The translations under genes were made by a program, and so were the position numbers. Source: Anaeramoeba flamelloides (lineage: Eukaryota; Metamonada; Anaeramoebidae). Taken from it: DNA of 64,000 nt. Shown here in pieces: positions 34,381 to 46,281 of the stretch (within the stretch, counting starts at the first letter, position 1; every line of letters starts with the position of its first letter). Location of the stretch: positions 1,581,001 to 1,645,000 of the forward strand of contig JANTQA010000012.1 in NCBI GenBank assembly GCA_027625915.1, given 5' to 3'. The notes beneath the pieces are model-generated. The model had not been told where the DNA came from. It saw only the letters and a program-made list of their open reading frames with translations, and made no database searches.

Positions 34381-36401
34381 AACAAAAATAAAAATTTATT
34401 GGTAAAATTTTTAAATGACTTTATGACTTTAATTATTATAAATATTTTTTCTTGTAAACAATACAATTATTTTTTAATACGTTGAATCTATCATTTTTTT
34501 GTTAACGAAAAGAATTATCTAAAAAAAGAAAAAAATCTTTATATTAATATTACTGGTAACAAAGATCTTTTGTAATATAATAATGATCAAAATGAGGATA
34601 AACTGGGTAAAAACTGTTATAATACAAGAAATAAAATGAATTTAAATAATTTTCTTTTTGAGAAAAGATTGAAAAAAAAATTGATCTCACTAAACTAATT
34701 TTCTTTTATAGCTTTCTTTGTCGAACAGATTTTTTTGACACTTTAGAAATACAAAATTTGTAAGTAGAGAATATCACCAATAATATATTTTGAACTTTTG
34801 TCATGTTATTGTAGAAGAATGATCCCTTAAAGTAATTTTTTAAATAATTTTCCTTCAAAAATCTACTTGAAAAAAAAATATTATTTATGTTAGTTTTGGC
34901 TGTAAATTTATAATTTATATTTTTTTTTATCCAATTTCTTCAGAATGAAAATTCTTTTGTATAATTGTATGCAATATAACATAATAACTTAATCTCAACC
35001 AGATCCCATACTTAGTCCTTAAGGAGGTGCTTTTAAATAAAATGTTTCTCATGGAAAAATAGAAGTAAATTACTTTCAATTTCATTATTCGAACAATATT
35101 GGCATATTTTCTTTAAATTGTTATTTAATTGACAAATTACTTTTAAAAATAAATAAATTAAACATCATTGATCTTAATTTGAATTTTATGTTCAATAATA
35201 GGAGGTGATTAACCAATGTAGTATTCTTAAGCATATTTATCAAAAATAAAAATAATGTATATTGGTAAATGGGGTTTATTAATTAAATAATAAAGTAAAA
35301 GTCAAAGAATTAATAAAAAATACAAGGTTGGTAAATCTTTAATCTTTTATTAAAAGAAGAATCATAAAATTTAATCCTCGAAATTATTTTTTTTTTTCTT
35401 AAAAAAAGGAGTTAAGATGTTATTTCTATTACTGTGTAAAGAGAAAAAAAGATTGGTCATTTTCTCGAGAAGGTTGCTAATTTTGAATTAAGCAGATTAT
35501 GAAATAAACTGGTATTTAATAGACTTTTAAATAAGAATATTTGTTTTTTATCGATTAATTTTTTTTTTGATAAAAATTAAATAATAAATCTAAATGAAAA
35601 AAAAAAAAACAACCTTTTACATTTTTAATTTTTATTTCTGTATTTCAAAAGTTTAAGTAGTATCATATATATATATATTTATATATATATATAAACTATT
35701 TTTTAGTCAAATGGGCCCAGTTGTAATGGATGAAATACATGTTTCAAAGGGTTAGCATCGATATTAGAAGAAAAATTATATTTTGGAAATTATTGAAATT
35801 GAAATCATTTTTTCACATTTCTACACATTTTTGATTTACTTTTTTTTTTTGGATTTTTTTTTGACACCTAATTCAGAAGCAAAATTTTTTTTTATTTCAA
35901 GATCAATAGTAAATTGGTAAAAATGTGTTATTCTAAGGTTATTGAAACCATAAAAATCATTGTTGACAAATCTATTGATTTCTATTGGAATTCTATTCGA
36001 TCTTTGATCTTGATATTAGATTAATAAAGGTGAAAAATTTTCACTTTATTTTCATTTACTTTTTCAAATAGAGACTACAAATACCAATCACACTTTGTTT
36101 GGTGACTTGACTTCTAAAAGAAAAAGTATGGAAAATGAAGTGAAAATTGTTTCCTATTTATTATTCAAATACCAGTAGAAGTTCAAAACGAACATTGTAG
36201 TTTTTCTCAATAGGGCAATAAGAATTTGAGTTTTTCAATTTTTAAGAAAATTTATTGATTAATTAGTTTTCCTTCAGACATATATAAACAATTATTTGAT
36301 TTATATTATTCTGCTTAATTCTTATTTGTTCTTAAAAGGTTAATTATATATAATAATTGATATTTGAAAAAAAAAAAATTGGGCCCCTTTGCTTGAAACA
36401 G

Positions 36402-36442
<41 letters not shown>

Positions 36443-38663
36443 CAATAATAAAAATAAATAAATAAAATCACTTTTTTTACCAGAAATTGCCTAAAAGTTG
36501 GTTTAAATATGATATAAAAATCAAAAAATGAAATAAAAACCCATAATTATGTTCTTGTGACTTTTATGTTTTTAATAGTTCATCTTATAAACATTTTTTT
36601 CTATTTAGTTGAATAATTATTACATGAAGTTTAGGATGTGTCTCTTTATAGTGTATTCTTAGACGAATTTGTCCAAATGTTCAAGAATAAAATTGTAAAT
36701 TCAATCAATGTTTTTTTTTTTTTCAATTGGTCATATTTAAATTACAAAAAAGAGACGGTTTATAAAAAAATTATTTTAAGAGATATTTTTATTCTTATGC
36801 TATACAATGTCATTCAATTGTGATATGTGTTGTTTATGGCTTTTTATAGGGTATTTTTTATTTTTTCCCATAATGAATAGTATAAAAATGTTAACCCCAA
36901 TATAAATTTCTCTAAATAATTAAATTTATTAGCATAGAACAGTTGTATTGAACTTTATTATTATTTTAAATAGAGTTTTTGAAAAATCTAATGAAAGAAA
37001 GAAAGAAATTGAATTTCTTTTCAAGACCTTTTTTTTAATGACTATATTATGACTTTAATCCTAAATCTTATTTTTTTGTCAACTTTTGGATTTTCTTAAA
37101 AACTTTTTAAGATATTAATTTAGAATCAAGAAAAAAAAAGGATAGAAATAATAATAATAATAAAAATATACCTTGCTAATATTCCTTTTTTTGTTTTATT
37201 TATCAATTTATTAATATGAAAATAGGAGCTGTAATTTTTTATAAAATGTAAAAAATTGTTAATAAAAAGTTAAGAGATTTCTAAAATACAACCTTGGAAA
37301 TTAAAAAAAAAACATATATTCAAAACACCTGTTTATAGATAAAAACAAAAAATCTGGAGTTTTATATTTTTTTTTATTTTCACTTTTTTGGAAAGTTCTT
37401 TTATAATTTTTTTCCAAAAAAAAAATAGGAAAAAATATAAAAATAAATAAAGTAAAAAATTTAATTGAAAGATTTCAATGATAAAACAAAAGTTACTTGG
37501 GATGAAATAATAAATACTTGAAATTCCTAGTAAATTAAATCTTGAACTATATAATAAAAAATATCTTTTTATACACTTTTGTTCTTTTATTTTTTTCGAT
37601 TTATTTTTGATATGTAATTGTTTTGGAATTTTTATTTTATTGTAGGCTTAAGTTGCTAAATACATTCATGCCATTCAATTGAGTTTTCCAAAAAAAAAAA
37701 AATTGATTTTTAATTTTTCATTTATGAACTTCTATTTCTTTTCTTTTCGAAATAATTTTAACTTTTGTTTTATTGTGTTTGAAAAATTTAATCATTAGTA
37801 AATCTTGCAATGATGAATTGTTTCCTATTTTTAATACTCCTTTTTAATTCTCTGAATTTTTGAACCATTTACTTTGTAACATATATTGCTGTTTTTTCAT
37901 CTTTGAAAAAAGACTTTTAAATAAATGATTATCAAAATCTGGATTTTTTCCCTTTATACTCAAAATACTCCTTTAAGTAATTAAATTCTTCATAAATAAA
38001 AACAAAAATTAAAAAATTTCAATAATTTTTTATTTATAATTATTTTTTTTATAAAAACAAAAAACAACTTTTTAAGTTTTTCTTGTTTTTTAAAAATACA
38101 ATTCCAAAGAAAATATTTTTTTCAATTAGGGTAAAAAATATTTTTTTGAAATATATTAGCAATATAACACCAAATTGATGTTTTATTAAAGGGTTTGATA
38201 AAAAAAAAAAATAAAATAAAAGGATTAGATTAAAATCTAGGTTTGAAATTAAAATTTTTGATTAAAATGATAATGGGTCACCTTTGGTGAAAGAAAGTAC
38301 AACAGTGCTGCAAATTTATGTTGATAATGGTTATTAATTAATATCATTAGAATGGGATTTAAAGTTTATCACTGAGGAAAACAGAATAAATGAAAGAAAA
38401 TATTCAAGAAAATTTTCTTGGTGAAATTAGATCTAGAGGAAAAATGGTGATAATATGTATTATGGTTACATTATTTGAAGCATATGTATATTTTTTAAAT
38501 GGCAAGATATATATATATATATAATGTATTTATTAAATTAGACTTATTCGATCAAATGAAATTCAAAACATATCAAAGTATTCCTGAAAATATTATTCAG
38601 AATGAATGTTTGGGGTAATATTTTTTTCGTTTTTGTTTTTATTACAGATAGTAAATAAATACC
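34381..38663. other. AT-rich intergenic region
   Basis: I recognise no gene. It contains AT microsatellites (35667-35695, 36405-36440, 38512-38522) and homopolymer runs. Its right end is the 3' flank of the winged-helix gene. Confidence 0.55.
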
Positions 38664-41609
38664 TTAATCTACAAACCATCGATCATATAAATTTGGAACA
38701 AATGTATGTTCTAAAATTTTGGGTTCGGTTTGATCGATTTGAAAATTTGTGTTTTTTTGTTGATTTAAATCTAAAGATTGTTCATCAACAAATTTCATAA
38801 AATTATTATAAGATGTTTTTGAATTAAGAATTGATTCTTGTTCTGTATTTGTTTTTGCTCTTGTATCTTTTTCTTCCTCTTGTTTTTTTTCTTTTCTCTT
38901 TTCTTTTTCTTTTTCCTTTCTTATTTGTTTTTCTTTTTCTGTATCTTGATCGTCCAGTTTGTTGTTATTATACTCATAAGATTTTCCATTATAATTTAAG
39001 TTTAAATCATGATTATTTGAATTTTCTTTTCCTATATTTTCGCTTTTTATATTAAAAAAATCTTCTTGGTTTCTATCAAGGGGGTTATGTTGTGATGGGA
39101 AATTAATTTTGTTTAATCCATGATAAATATTCCAAAAGTTGGGTGTATTTACTGATGTGGGTGTGGGCTTGGTGTTATTTGTAAACAGAGATGCCGGGGT
39201 AATGTCTGGTGTTTGTGTAGAGTTATATAAGATTTTTGAATCAAATGGCGTGTTGGCATTAATTAGATTGGGCTGTTTTTGTTCCATTTTGAAATTTTTA
39301 CTTGTACTTTCTTTATCCTTTTGAATTTTCTTTTTATTTCTCACAAAATCTTTATTTTTTTTTTCGTTTTCATTGTCATGATTCCCATATGATTGCAACC
39401 AATCTAAATTAAATTGTTTTATTATATATATATATATATTTGATAAATAATCATTATTAACATTTGAAAGAAAAGAAAAGATTATTCAAAAAATAAATCA
39501 ATAAATGTATCAATGAAGAAACGGGCATACGGGGGAATGAAGTAATGAATGAATGGATGAAGAAATAAATAAATAATAGCACATAAATAAATAAATAAAT
39601 AAATAAAAAAATCAATAAACATAAATATTTAAATATTAAAATGAAGAAAAAATATTAAAAGAATTTCTTACAATCAGAGTCACCCATTTTTGGAAAGGAA
39701 ATAGTCAATGTAGGGTGCTTTTGGTTTTGTTGTATTGACAATAAAATTTGGGGTGGTTCCTTCGAATTATTTATAGTCTGTAATTGTTGTTTGTCATCTA
39801 TAAACATTTTCAATTCTTGTGGATCATTAATTGATTGTGTGTAAGAAGTCAAAGGTTTTTTTTTTTTGTTTTTTTCAAATGGAATTATTTTATAATTTAT
39901 TGGTGATTCGATAATATTGATTTTATTTCGATTTTTCATATTTGGGCTTATTATTCTAGTTCTTTTATTGCTGGCCTGTTTATTGATTGTGGAGTTTTTT
40001 TTCTTTTTGTTTTTGGCTTTGATTTTGTTTTTAGAATTAAAATCTTTATGTTTTTCGTTTTTTATTTTGGCATTTATCTTCTTTAAGGAATTTGATTGTA
40101 TTTTTTTTTTCCGTAAATAATTCGAATTTTTTTTTATTATATTTTTCTCTTTTTGTCTTACATAAAATTGTTTGGGTGGGTTAATTTTTTCAGAGGGTTT
40201 ATCTTTTTTTTTTTTTTTTTTTTTTTTGTTTGATTTTAATTTATGTCTTTGATATCTTTGATTTTTATTTTCTTTATAAATATTAGTTGTGCTTTTTTTT
40301 TGTGTTTCTTCTTCTTCTTCGTCTTCGTCTTCTTCTTCTGGTTGTTGTTGCTGCTGCTGTCGATTATCAATAAAATTGTTATAATTTTTATTAAAATTAT
40401 TCTTCTTTACATCGTTTTCGATATTATTTAGTGTGTTATTTTTGTTTATGTTGCTTTTGTGAATTACAATTTCACATATATATTTTTCTTTCTTTGGATT
40501 CATTTTGGCAATTATATTTTTATAAATTTCAATGTGCTTTAATTCTTTTGTTTTATTGTTGTTCCCAAGATCTTGGTTAGTTTTAGACATCCTCGACAGT
40601 AATTTTTCCGCCAATTGCTTCCCTTGTAAACTTAAATTACGCCTTTTTTTGCGGAGTTCAACAAGTCTTAAGTTGTAGTCTTTTAAATATGGCAAGATCT
40701 GCGCTAAGTTTTTCTGGAAAAATAATTGCCCTTTCTGTTCTTTGACAAATCCAAGTCCTTTAAAAATAGAGAGAACAACAGAAATCCTTTGTTTGTTAAA
40801 GCCAGTTCTTTGAGAAATCGTCTCTCTTGTGTTTGATCCTAATACAGATTTTTTTTTTCAAAAAAATGCAAAATTGAAACAAAAAAATTGAAAAATCAGA
40901 AAATTGTGAGAGCAAAAAAGAAAAAAAGTTTTTGGTTATTTTTATGGATGCTGGTGCAAAATGAGGAAGACAATAGAAGAAGGCGAAGAAATTACAAACC
41001 ATTTCTTAATTTCTGAAAAGTTAAATAACTGGTCATTCCAATTGCTTTTGACCTTCTTGCCTTGCTAAATAGAAAATAGTTTTTGTTGTTTTGCTTAAAA
41101 ATGGTTTCCAATTCCTTTGTCCAGATTTTTAAGAAGTGCTGTTTCCAATAGGGGCTCAACTGGAACTTGTTTTTTGTGTTTTTTGATGAGTGACTCGTAA
41201 AAAGTAGGATTTCGTTTTGGATATAAATTTGTTCAATTCGCGCCAACCATCGATCCAAGAATTGCTGTGTGATCCCTAAGTGATCAAAGAGCTTTGATTG
41301 TACAAACGAATTGTGTACTGCTGACAAAGAAAAGACCTGATAGTCTTGAATTGTCGAGAATAGGTGTAAACCAAAGAGGTCCTGTAAATCAAAAAATTTT
41401 AGATCAAGATCAATCATTAAATTTTTGGAAAAATTTGCAAATGATCCATTTTCTTTTTGGGTTTTTTTTTTTGGTTTCCTGTGCTTCTTGGTTTCTTTCT
41501 TTTTTGTTTCTACGTTTTTTTGTTTTGGCTTGTTTTCTTCTTTTTTTTTTTCTTTTTTTGTTTGGTTCTTTGTAATAAATTTTCCAAGAGTTTGAAAATC
41601 TTCCAACAT
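38664..41609 (-). CDS. Basic protein with E2F-like winged-helix segment (three exons, 838 aa)
   Basis: Exons: 41000-41609, 39672-40838, 38664-39403. The donor AATG|GTTTGT and acceptor TATTAG|GATCA join as LRN-G-SNTRETISQRTGF. The second donor GATT|GTAAGA and acceptor TTTAG|ATTGG join as SDYWLQSY. Phases agree (839 codons). A Lys-rich start precedes an ordered block (~68-185) containing FFDLQDLFGLHLFSTI. Then ~186-247 reads as a helix-turn-helix with wing: GMTSYLTFQKLR, QRTGFNKQRISVVLSIFKGLGFV, GQLFF. This pattern is close to E2F/DP domains (VxKRRIYDITNVLEGIGLI). A heptad-like LVELRKKRRNLSLQGKQLAE segment follows, as in E2F dimerisation regions. The rest is K/N/Q/E-rich. A DNA-binding regulator is likely; the E2F assignment is tentative. 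A GTAAGT at ~41670 suggests a 5' UTR intron. Confidence 0.7.
40839..40999 (-). other. Intron 1 of the winged-helix gene
   Basis: 161 nt, GTTTGT...TATTAG, placed so that the interrupted winged-helix frame becomes continuous. Intron 2 of the same gene is 39404-39671 (GTAAGA...TTTAG, 268 nt). Confidence 0.75.
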
Positions 41610-41699
41610 CCTTGCTTTGTTTTTTGTTTTTTGTTTGGTGTTGTGGAATAATAAAATTCCAAGCTACTTACAAGAAAAAAATGAAAATAATTTTGGTAA

Positions 41700-43060
41700 G
41701 GTTAATGAAAAGTATGATTTAGATAAAAATAGATAAGAGTTGGTTTATTTGTTTTTGTAACTTCTTTTCAACTTTTCTTCTCATTTGAATTTTTTTTTTT
41801 CAGAACAAGAGTATTCGGCCCAAATTTTTCCTTTTCACAATCATTTTTTTTTCACAATTCTTGTCTTCAATTTCTTTTTTTATTATTTGTCAAAGAAATG
41901 TTCAGTTTAAAAAAAGGATTTTTCTTTTTTGGTGATCTTTTACTGATTTTTGAAAAATTACTGGAGAAAAAGTTTTCACTTCATTTCCATTTTCCTTTTA
42001 CAAATTTCTTATAGAGACCACAAATTACAACCTGCTTCTTTGGAAACTCTACTTTGTTAAGAGAAATCAATAAAATGAAGAGAATTTTTTTTTATTGTCT
42101 GTTACAAAATGTCATCACAGTTTCAAACATATTTATCTCCATTTTTTTTTTTCTTTTTTATACATTTTTTATTTTGATCTCGGATTATTTTTTTTCAGAA
42201 AAGAAAGTATGAAAATTGAACAGAACAATTTTCAAATTCAATTAAACACTTTATTTGTGATCAAAATGAAAACAGATTCTTGCCAGTTTTGTGGTACACT
42301 TTTTAGATTCCACAATAAATGTTTCAAAAATTAACCCAAAAGAGTACTTTTTTTAATCTTTTGATGGCATAATAAGATATTAGTGTCTTCTCAAAATTCT
42401 TTTTTCAGAATTCTGTTATTCATCGAATTTTTTTTGTTTTTTGTTTAATTTAGTATTTTTCCTTATCCTCAGTTTAGTATTAAAAACAATTTAAGTGACT
42501 AAGAAACTAAAAAAAATCTTTTACGAAATTTTAAAAAAAAAAAAAAAAAATTTACCACATCTTGAAATGGAAAAATGACGTAAAAATCTGTTTACTAGAA
42601 AACTAAGCTTACTTTTTAAAGCCAATTTTTAGAAAAGATTTATTGTTTTTAAAAAGTTAGATCTATTTTTCTCCTTAATTGAAAAAGTTCAAAATTCAAC
42701 ATATTTCTAAAATAATTGTCGAAAAAATTATTTTCTTTAAAAGAAGAAATAAATCTTAGTAGCTTTGAAGAAGGGTCTGTAAAACAAATCCATTTTAAAA
42801 ATGAAACCTCTTAAATTCTAAAAGAATCATAGTATTAAAAAATCTGCTTAATCAAAAAAAAAAAATTTCAATCATAATTATTAAAAAAAAAAGAAAGTAC
42901 CAACGAAGAAATGGTTCAGTTACATACACAAAACAGAAACAAATTTATTCTCAACACCTATGAAGTTTTGTGGATTTCCTTTTTTGAAATTTATTCGACT
43001 TGGAAAGGAGATTTTGTTTCAAATTTATTTAAAAGTTGAATAAAAAAATTATCTATTTAT
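41700..43060. other. Intergenic region upstream of the winged-helix gene
   Basis: Apart from the likely promoter near 41650-41850, nothing is supported. Several A/T homopolymers are present. Confidence 0.5.
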
Positions 43061-43071
43061 TTCCGACTTCA

Positions 43072-43220
43072 GCCCGTAGAGCAATTTGCAATTATAAGTT
43101 CAATTCTTGAAAGGTTCATTCTTCTCATTCGAACCTTCGCCCTGGTGGGCAGTGTCTCGTCAACACAGACATAACGAATGCAAATTGGTCAGTGGTTCAA
43201 TTCCACTCTCGCGCATTTTT
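43072..43220 (+). ncRNA. tRNA-like Pol III transcript candidate
   Basis: At 43191-43207 the sequence AGTGG-TTCAATT-CCACT is a perfect T-arm with a B-box (GGTTCAATTCC), followed by CTCGCGCA and a T6 terminator at 43216. Upstream, ATTTGCA (43084-43090) pairs exactly with TGCAAAT (43179-43185), GGTTC pairs with GAACC (43113-43134), and CGTAGAGC near 43075 resembles the end of a D-arm. No 5' strand pairing with CTCGCGC was found, so a standard cloverleaf cannot be completed. It could be an intron-bearing or degenerate tRNA, a tRNA-derived SINE, or another small RNA. The local GC content is high for this window. Confidence 0.4.
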
Positions 43221-43544
43221 TATCCTTTTTTCTGTTGAATCTGTCTTTTCCCCAATTTTTTTTTTTGTTTTAAATGATGAGTAAACTGAAAACAAAAATT
43301 TTAATGATTCTTTTCAATGAAAATTTATCATAATTAAAATGAATGAAAAAGTGAAGTAAAAACCCATTACTAAAAGACCAAACTTTCTTTTAGTTGATTT
43401 TCAGCAATGAATTTATATTTTCAAAATTTGATCACTTTTTCATATAGTTGAAAATTCCTAAATTCTTCAAATTTTCTTTTTTTTCAATAACAATTATTTT
43501 CTTTGAAAGAAGATTGAAATCATATTATTTTCGAAGTGGTTATA

Positions 43545-43943
43545 CAGTCAATCCAAGGCTACCGTGAAATTTTATCAATATCAAATTTTGATGTTGATAT
43601 AAATTTCTAAAAAGTTCAATATTAGAATAATAAAGCTAATATTGAAAAAAAAAATTCCTAAATGTGCCAATATTCAGGAATTTTTTCTGATTTTCAAAAA
43701 ATAAATCTTCAGAACCCAAAATGACTCTAAACATCAAAAATTCATTAAGAAACGACATAAAATCTCCACTAAAAAATAAATTTATTTTTCGATCACATTA
43801 GAAAAATATTTTGCATATCAACTCATTTATGAAAGAATATTTTCAATATAAGCTTTCTTATTCACATATTCTTCGATTTAAAAATCTATATCTACATCAA
43901 AATTTGATATTGATAAATTTTCACGGTAGCCTTGGAACAGCTG
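43545..43943. mobile_element. TA-flanked Tc1/mariner-type MITE, 399 bp
   Basis: Ends TA|CAGTCAATCCAAGGCTACCG and CGGTAGCCTTGGAACAGCTG|TA. Inverted arms of ~65 bp continue through TGAAATTTTATCAATATCAA and a matching reverse complement near 43898-43925. TA is duplicated at 43543-43544 and 43944-43945. There is no coding frame. Confidence 0.88.
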
Positions 43944-43945
43944 TA

Positions 43946-45362
43946 CCATTTAACGCTTAAAAAAACCCCCATTGAGTTCGAAAATAACACAGTATAAAAA
44001 ATCTACTTAATTAAAAAGAAATTACAATAATTATTTTAAACTTGAAAAAAATATAATTTATTTCTTCAAAGAACAGATCAAAATCAATTTTTTCTTTTTT
44101 ATCCAATAAAAAAAATAAAAGAAAAAAAAACCAAAAAAGAAATTAGTTTTTCTATGAAATACTTTTTTGAAACTCAGGAAAATTCAACTTATATTCTAAA
44201 GAAATACTTTTTAATTTGATTATTTTCAATCCATAATTTAAAATTCAATCTTAATAATTTCATTGAGTCGTCAACAACCCAAAGATTAAATGTATCAATA
44301 AATAGATTTTCCAATTATTTCTCAATTTTTTAAAGATTTTCAAACAAATAAAACAAATCCAAATAAATAAAACTAATAAAAAAAATTAATAGATATTCTC
44401 AAATAATTGATTTTAATATAATCAGTTCCTTGTTTATACTCCGAATATCTGAAAAACAATATTGTCTAAACTTTTAAAAACTTGATAAATTAATAAATAT
44501 TTGATAATAGACAAAATGAACAATTTTTTTAGATCTTCAAGGATTCATTATTTCATTGATATTTATTTTGATTATTTTTTGAAAATAAGATTATATTTCC
44601 AATGCTTATTTGTTCCCACATACAATCAGAAATTACTAAAAGTGAGATTTCTTCAAAATTAAAAATTTTTAGCAAATTTTTCTTTTTTGTAATTTATTCC
44701 GAAATCACAAAAATTCGAGGATAAGATCTTTTTACTTTAAATTTAATTGGGTAAAAATGAAATCCTTTCAAAAATGATAATTCATCTCTCTAAAGTTGAT
44801 AAAGGAAGTTGCGTATCGGGTTTAACTGTACCTTTGTGTAAATAATTACTTTATTGCCTTTGGAAAAAAAAATAAATAAGAGTTAGTAGTACCTTAATTT
44901 TTTTTGTAACAGATAGTGTTTTAATAGTTTGCCCTATTGTTCGAGAGTATTGATCCATTAAAGATATTTTTTGCTATACTTGGCTCAGCCGAAGAAAGAA
45001 AGAGTTATTTTTGTAAAACTACGATAATTGGTACCAAAGGGTAATTTCAAAATAAGTAACTTGTTTATTCTATGAACAAGTGGCATTTGTTCTTAAAAGT
45101 TCTAGAGGTGGATATCAATCCACAAACAGAAAAGCAAAACTTTTAAAAAAATTTAAAAATGGAAAAAAAAAAAAAAAAAAACGAAAAAACGTGAAAGGAA
45201 AGGAGTGAGATCAAAAAATTTATTGCAAAAGAGAAAAGAGAATGATTAAAGGACTCGGAATAAGCAACTTTCAAATATAATAATAAAAAAAAGAAAGACG
45301 CACAAGTCTTTTACACAAAAGTCACTGAAGGAAAACTAACAAAAGTCGAAAAAAAGAAACAA
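43946..45362. other. AT-rich intergenic region
   Basis: No gene recognised. It ends in the 3' flank of the MIR gene. Confidence 0.55.
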
Positions 45363-45896
45363 TTATTTTCCAGCAATTTCAATGATTTCCCAGTAATCAT
45401 TATCGTCAGATCCAGCAAAGCAAGTTACCTCTTGTTGGTTACCAGTTTTGTGACCGTTGTGAGAGTGAAGTCTGTGGTTAGTGTTTACATGTACAAGTTT
45501 AAATTTTAATCCAACAGTAAGTTTTTTTCCATCGAATTCAATTTTCCAGTTATCGTTACCGTCCCCGATACCATCAGTTCCAAAGCCTGTAACTTCTTGT
45601 TGATTTGAACTTTGGGATCTGTGACCGGAATGTGAGTGAAGGTTTTTTCCTGTTTCAACATGTTCAAGTCGAATTACTTTTCCATTTTTGATTTTTTTTC
45701 CTTTTTTGCAGTTGTATCTTTCGTTGGATTCGTGTTTACCTTTAAATTCGAACCAATCGTTGTTGTCAAATCTTCCATAACAAGTAATTTCTTGTTGGTG
45801 TGATCCAGTCTTGGATTTAAAGTTATGAGAATGGAGATGCTTTCCTGTGGCAATGTGTTTGATTTTTACTCTATCACGGAATTCTACTTTGGACAT
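45363..45896 (-). CDS. MIR-domain beta-trefoil protein, SDF2-like, no signal peptide (177 aa)
   Basis: ATG at 45896, TAA at 45363, single exon. Three MIR repeats fill the protein (~3-58, ~66-119, ~120-177). Each contains LHSH (GKHLHSHNF, GKNLHSHSG, HRLHSHNG) and a later QQE(I/V)T motif, and each closes with a DNDxW-type motif (NNDWFEF, NDNWKIE, DNDYWEI). MIR domains occur in protein O-mannosyltransferases, IP3/ryanodine receptors and SDF2. SDF2 has the same three-repeat layout but carries an ER signal peptide, which is absent here (MSKVEFRDRV). So this is probably a cytosolic, possibly carbohydrate-binding relative. The frame has more C/G codon endings than its neighbours, suggesting high expression. 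A short plus-strand reading frame starts divergently at 46282. Confidence 0.9.
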   Translation of the reverse strand: MSKVEFRDRVKIKHIATGKHLHSHNFKSKTGSHQQEITCYGRFDNNDWFEFKGKHESNERYNCKKGKKIKNGKVIRLEHVETGKNLHSHSGHRSQSSNQQEVTGFGTDGIGDGNDNWKIEFDGKKLTVGLKFKLVHVNTNHRLHSHNGHKTGNQQEVTCFAGSDDNDYWEIIEIAGK

Positions 45897-46281
45897 GAGT
45901 GGAGATTTTGTTTTGATTAAGAATGATTTTGAAAAGAAATGAAAAAGATTGATCAGTTTTTCCTTTAAAAGTTAAATTTTAAAATTTCGTTTTTTGGATT
46001 CTTTTTGAAACAAACAGGCGGTGTGTAGTACTATGAAGATTTTGTTCATATTTCTTTAAATTTTTTTCTCCTTTTCGGAGTTACTATTAAAAAAATAGGA
46101 AAAAACGAATGGGTACAAATCATTTGCTAAAGGTTAGGTCACTCTCTTTAGAGAATTTTTTTTTTCTTTTGTTGGAAAATGATTCAAGAACACAAATTTT
46201 TTTTTTATTTGTGTGTGTAAAAGTGAAACTGAAAAGTTGACAAACTTTTTTCGTTAACACCTTTTTTATACTGATTTTGTA
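45897..46281. promoter_or_regulatory. Divergent promoter region
   Basis: 385 nt between the ATG of the minus-strand MIR gene and the ATG of the plus-strand gene or relic at 46282. No specific element could be assigned. The position is the only basis. Confidence 0.4.

Noticed and set aside
41190-41430. Weak likeness of FFDLQDLFG...WLARIEQIYIQN to the start of a cyclic-nucleotide phosphodiesterase domain
   Set aside because: The metal-binding HNxxH motif does not follow, and the downstream region is winged-helix-like instead.
43072-43220. Selenocysteine tRNA
   Set aside because: The T-arm is similar, but no acceptor stem or UCA anticodon arrangement could be formed.
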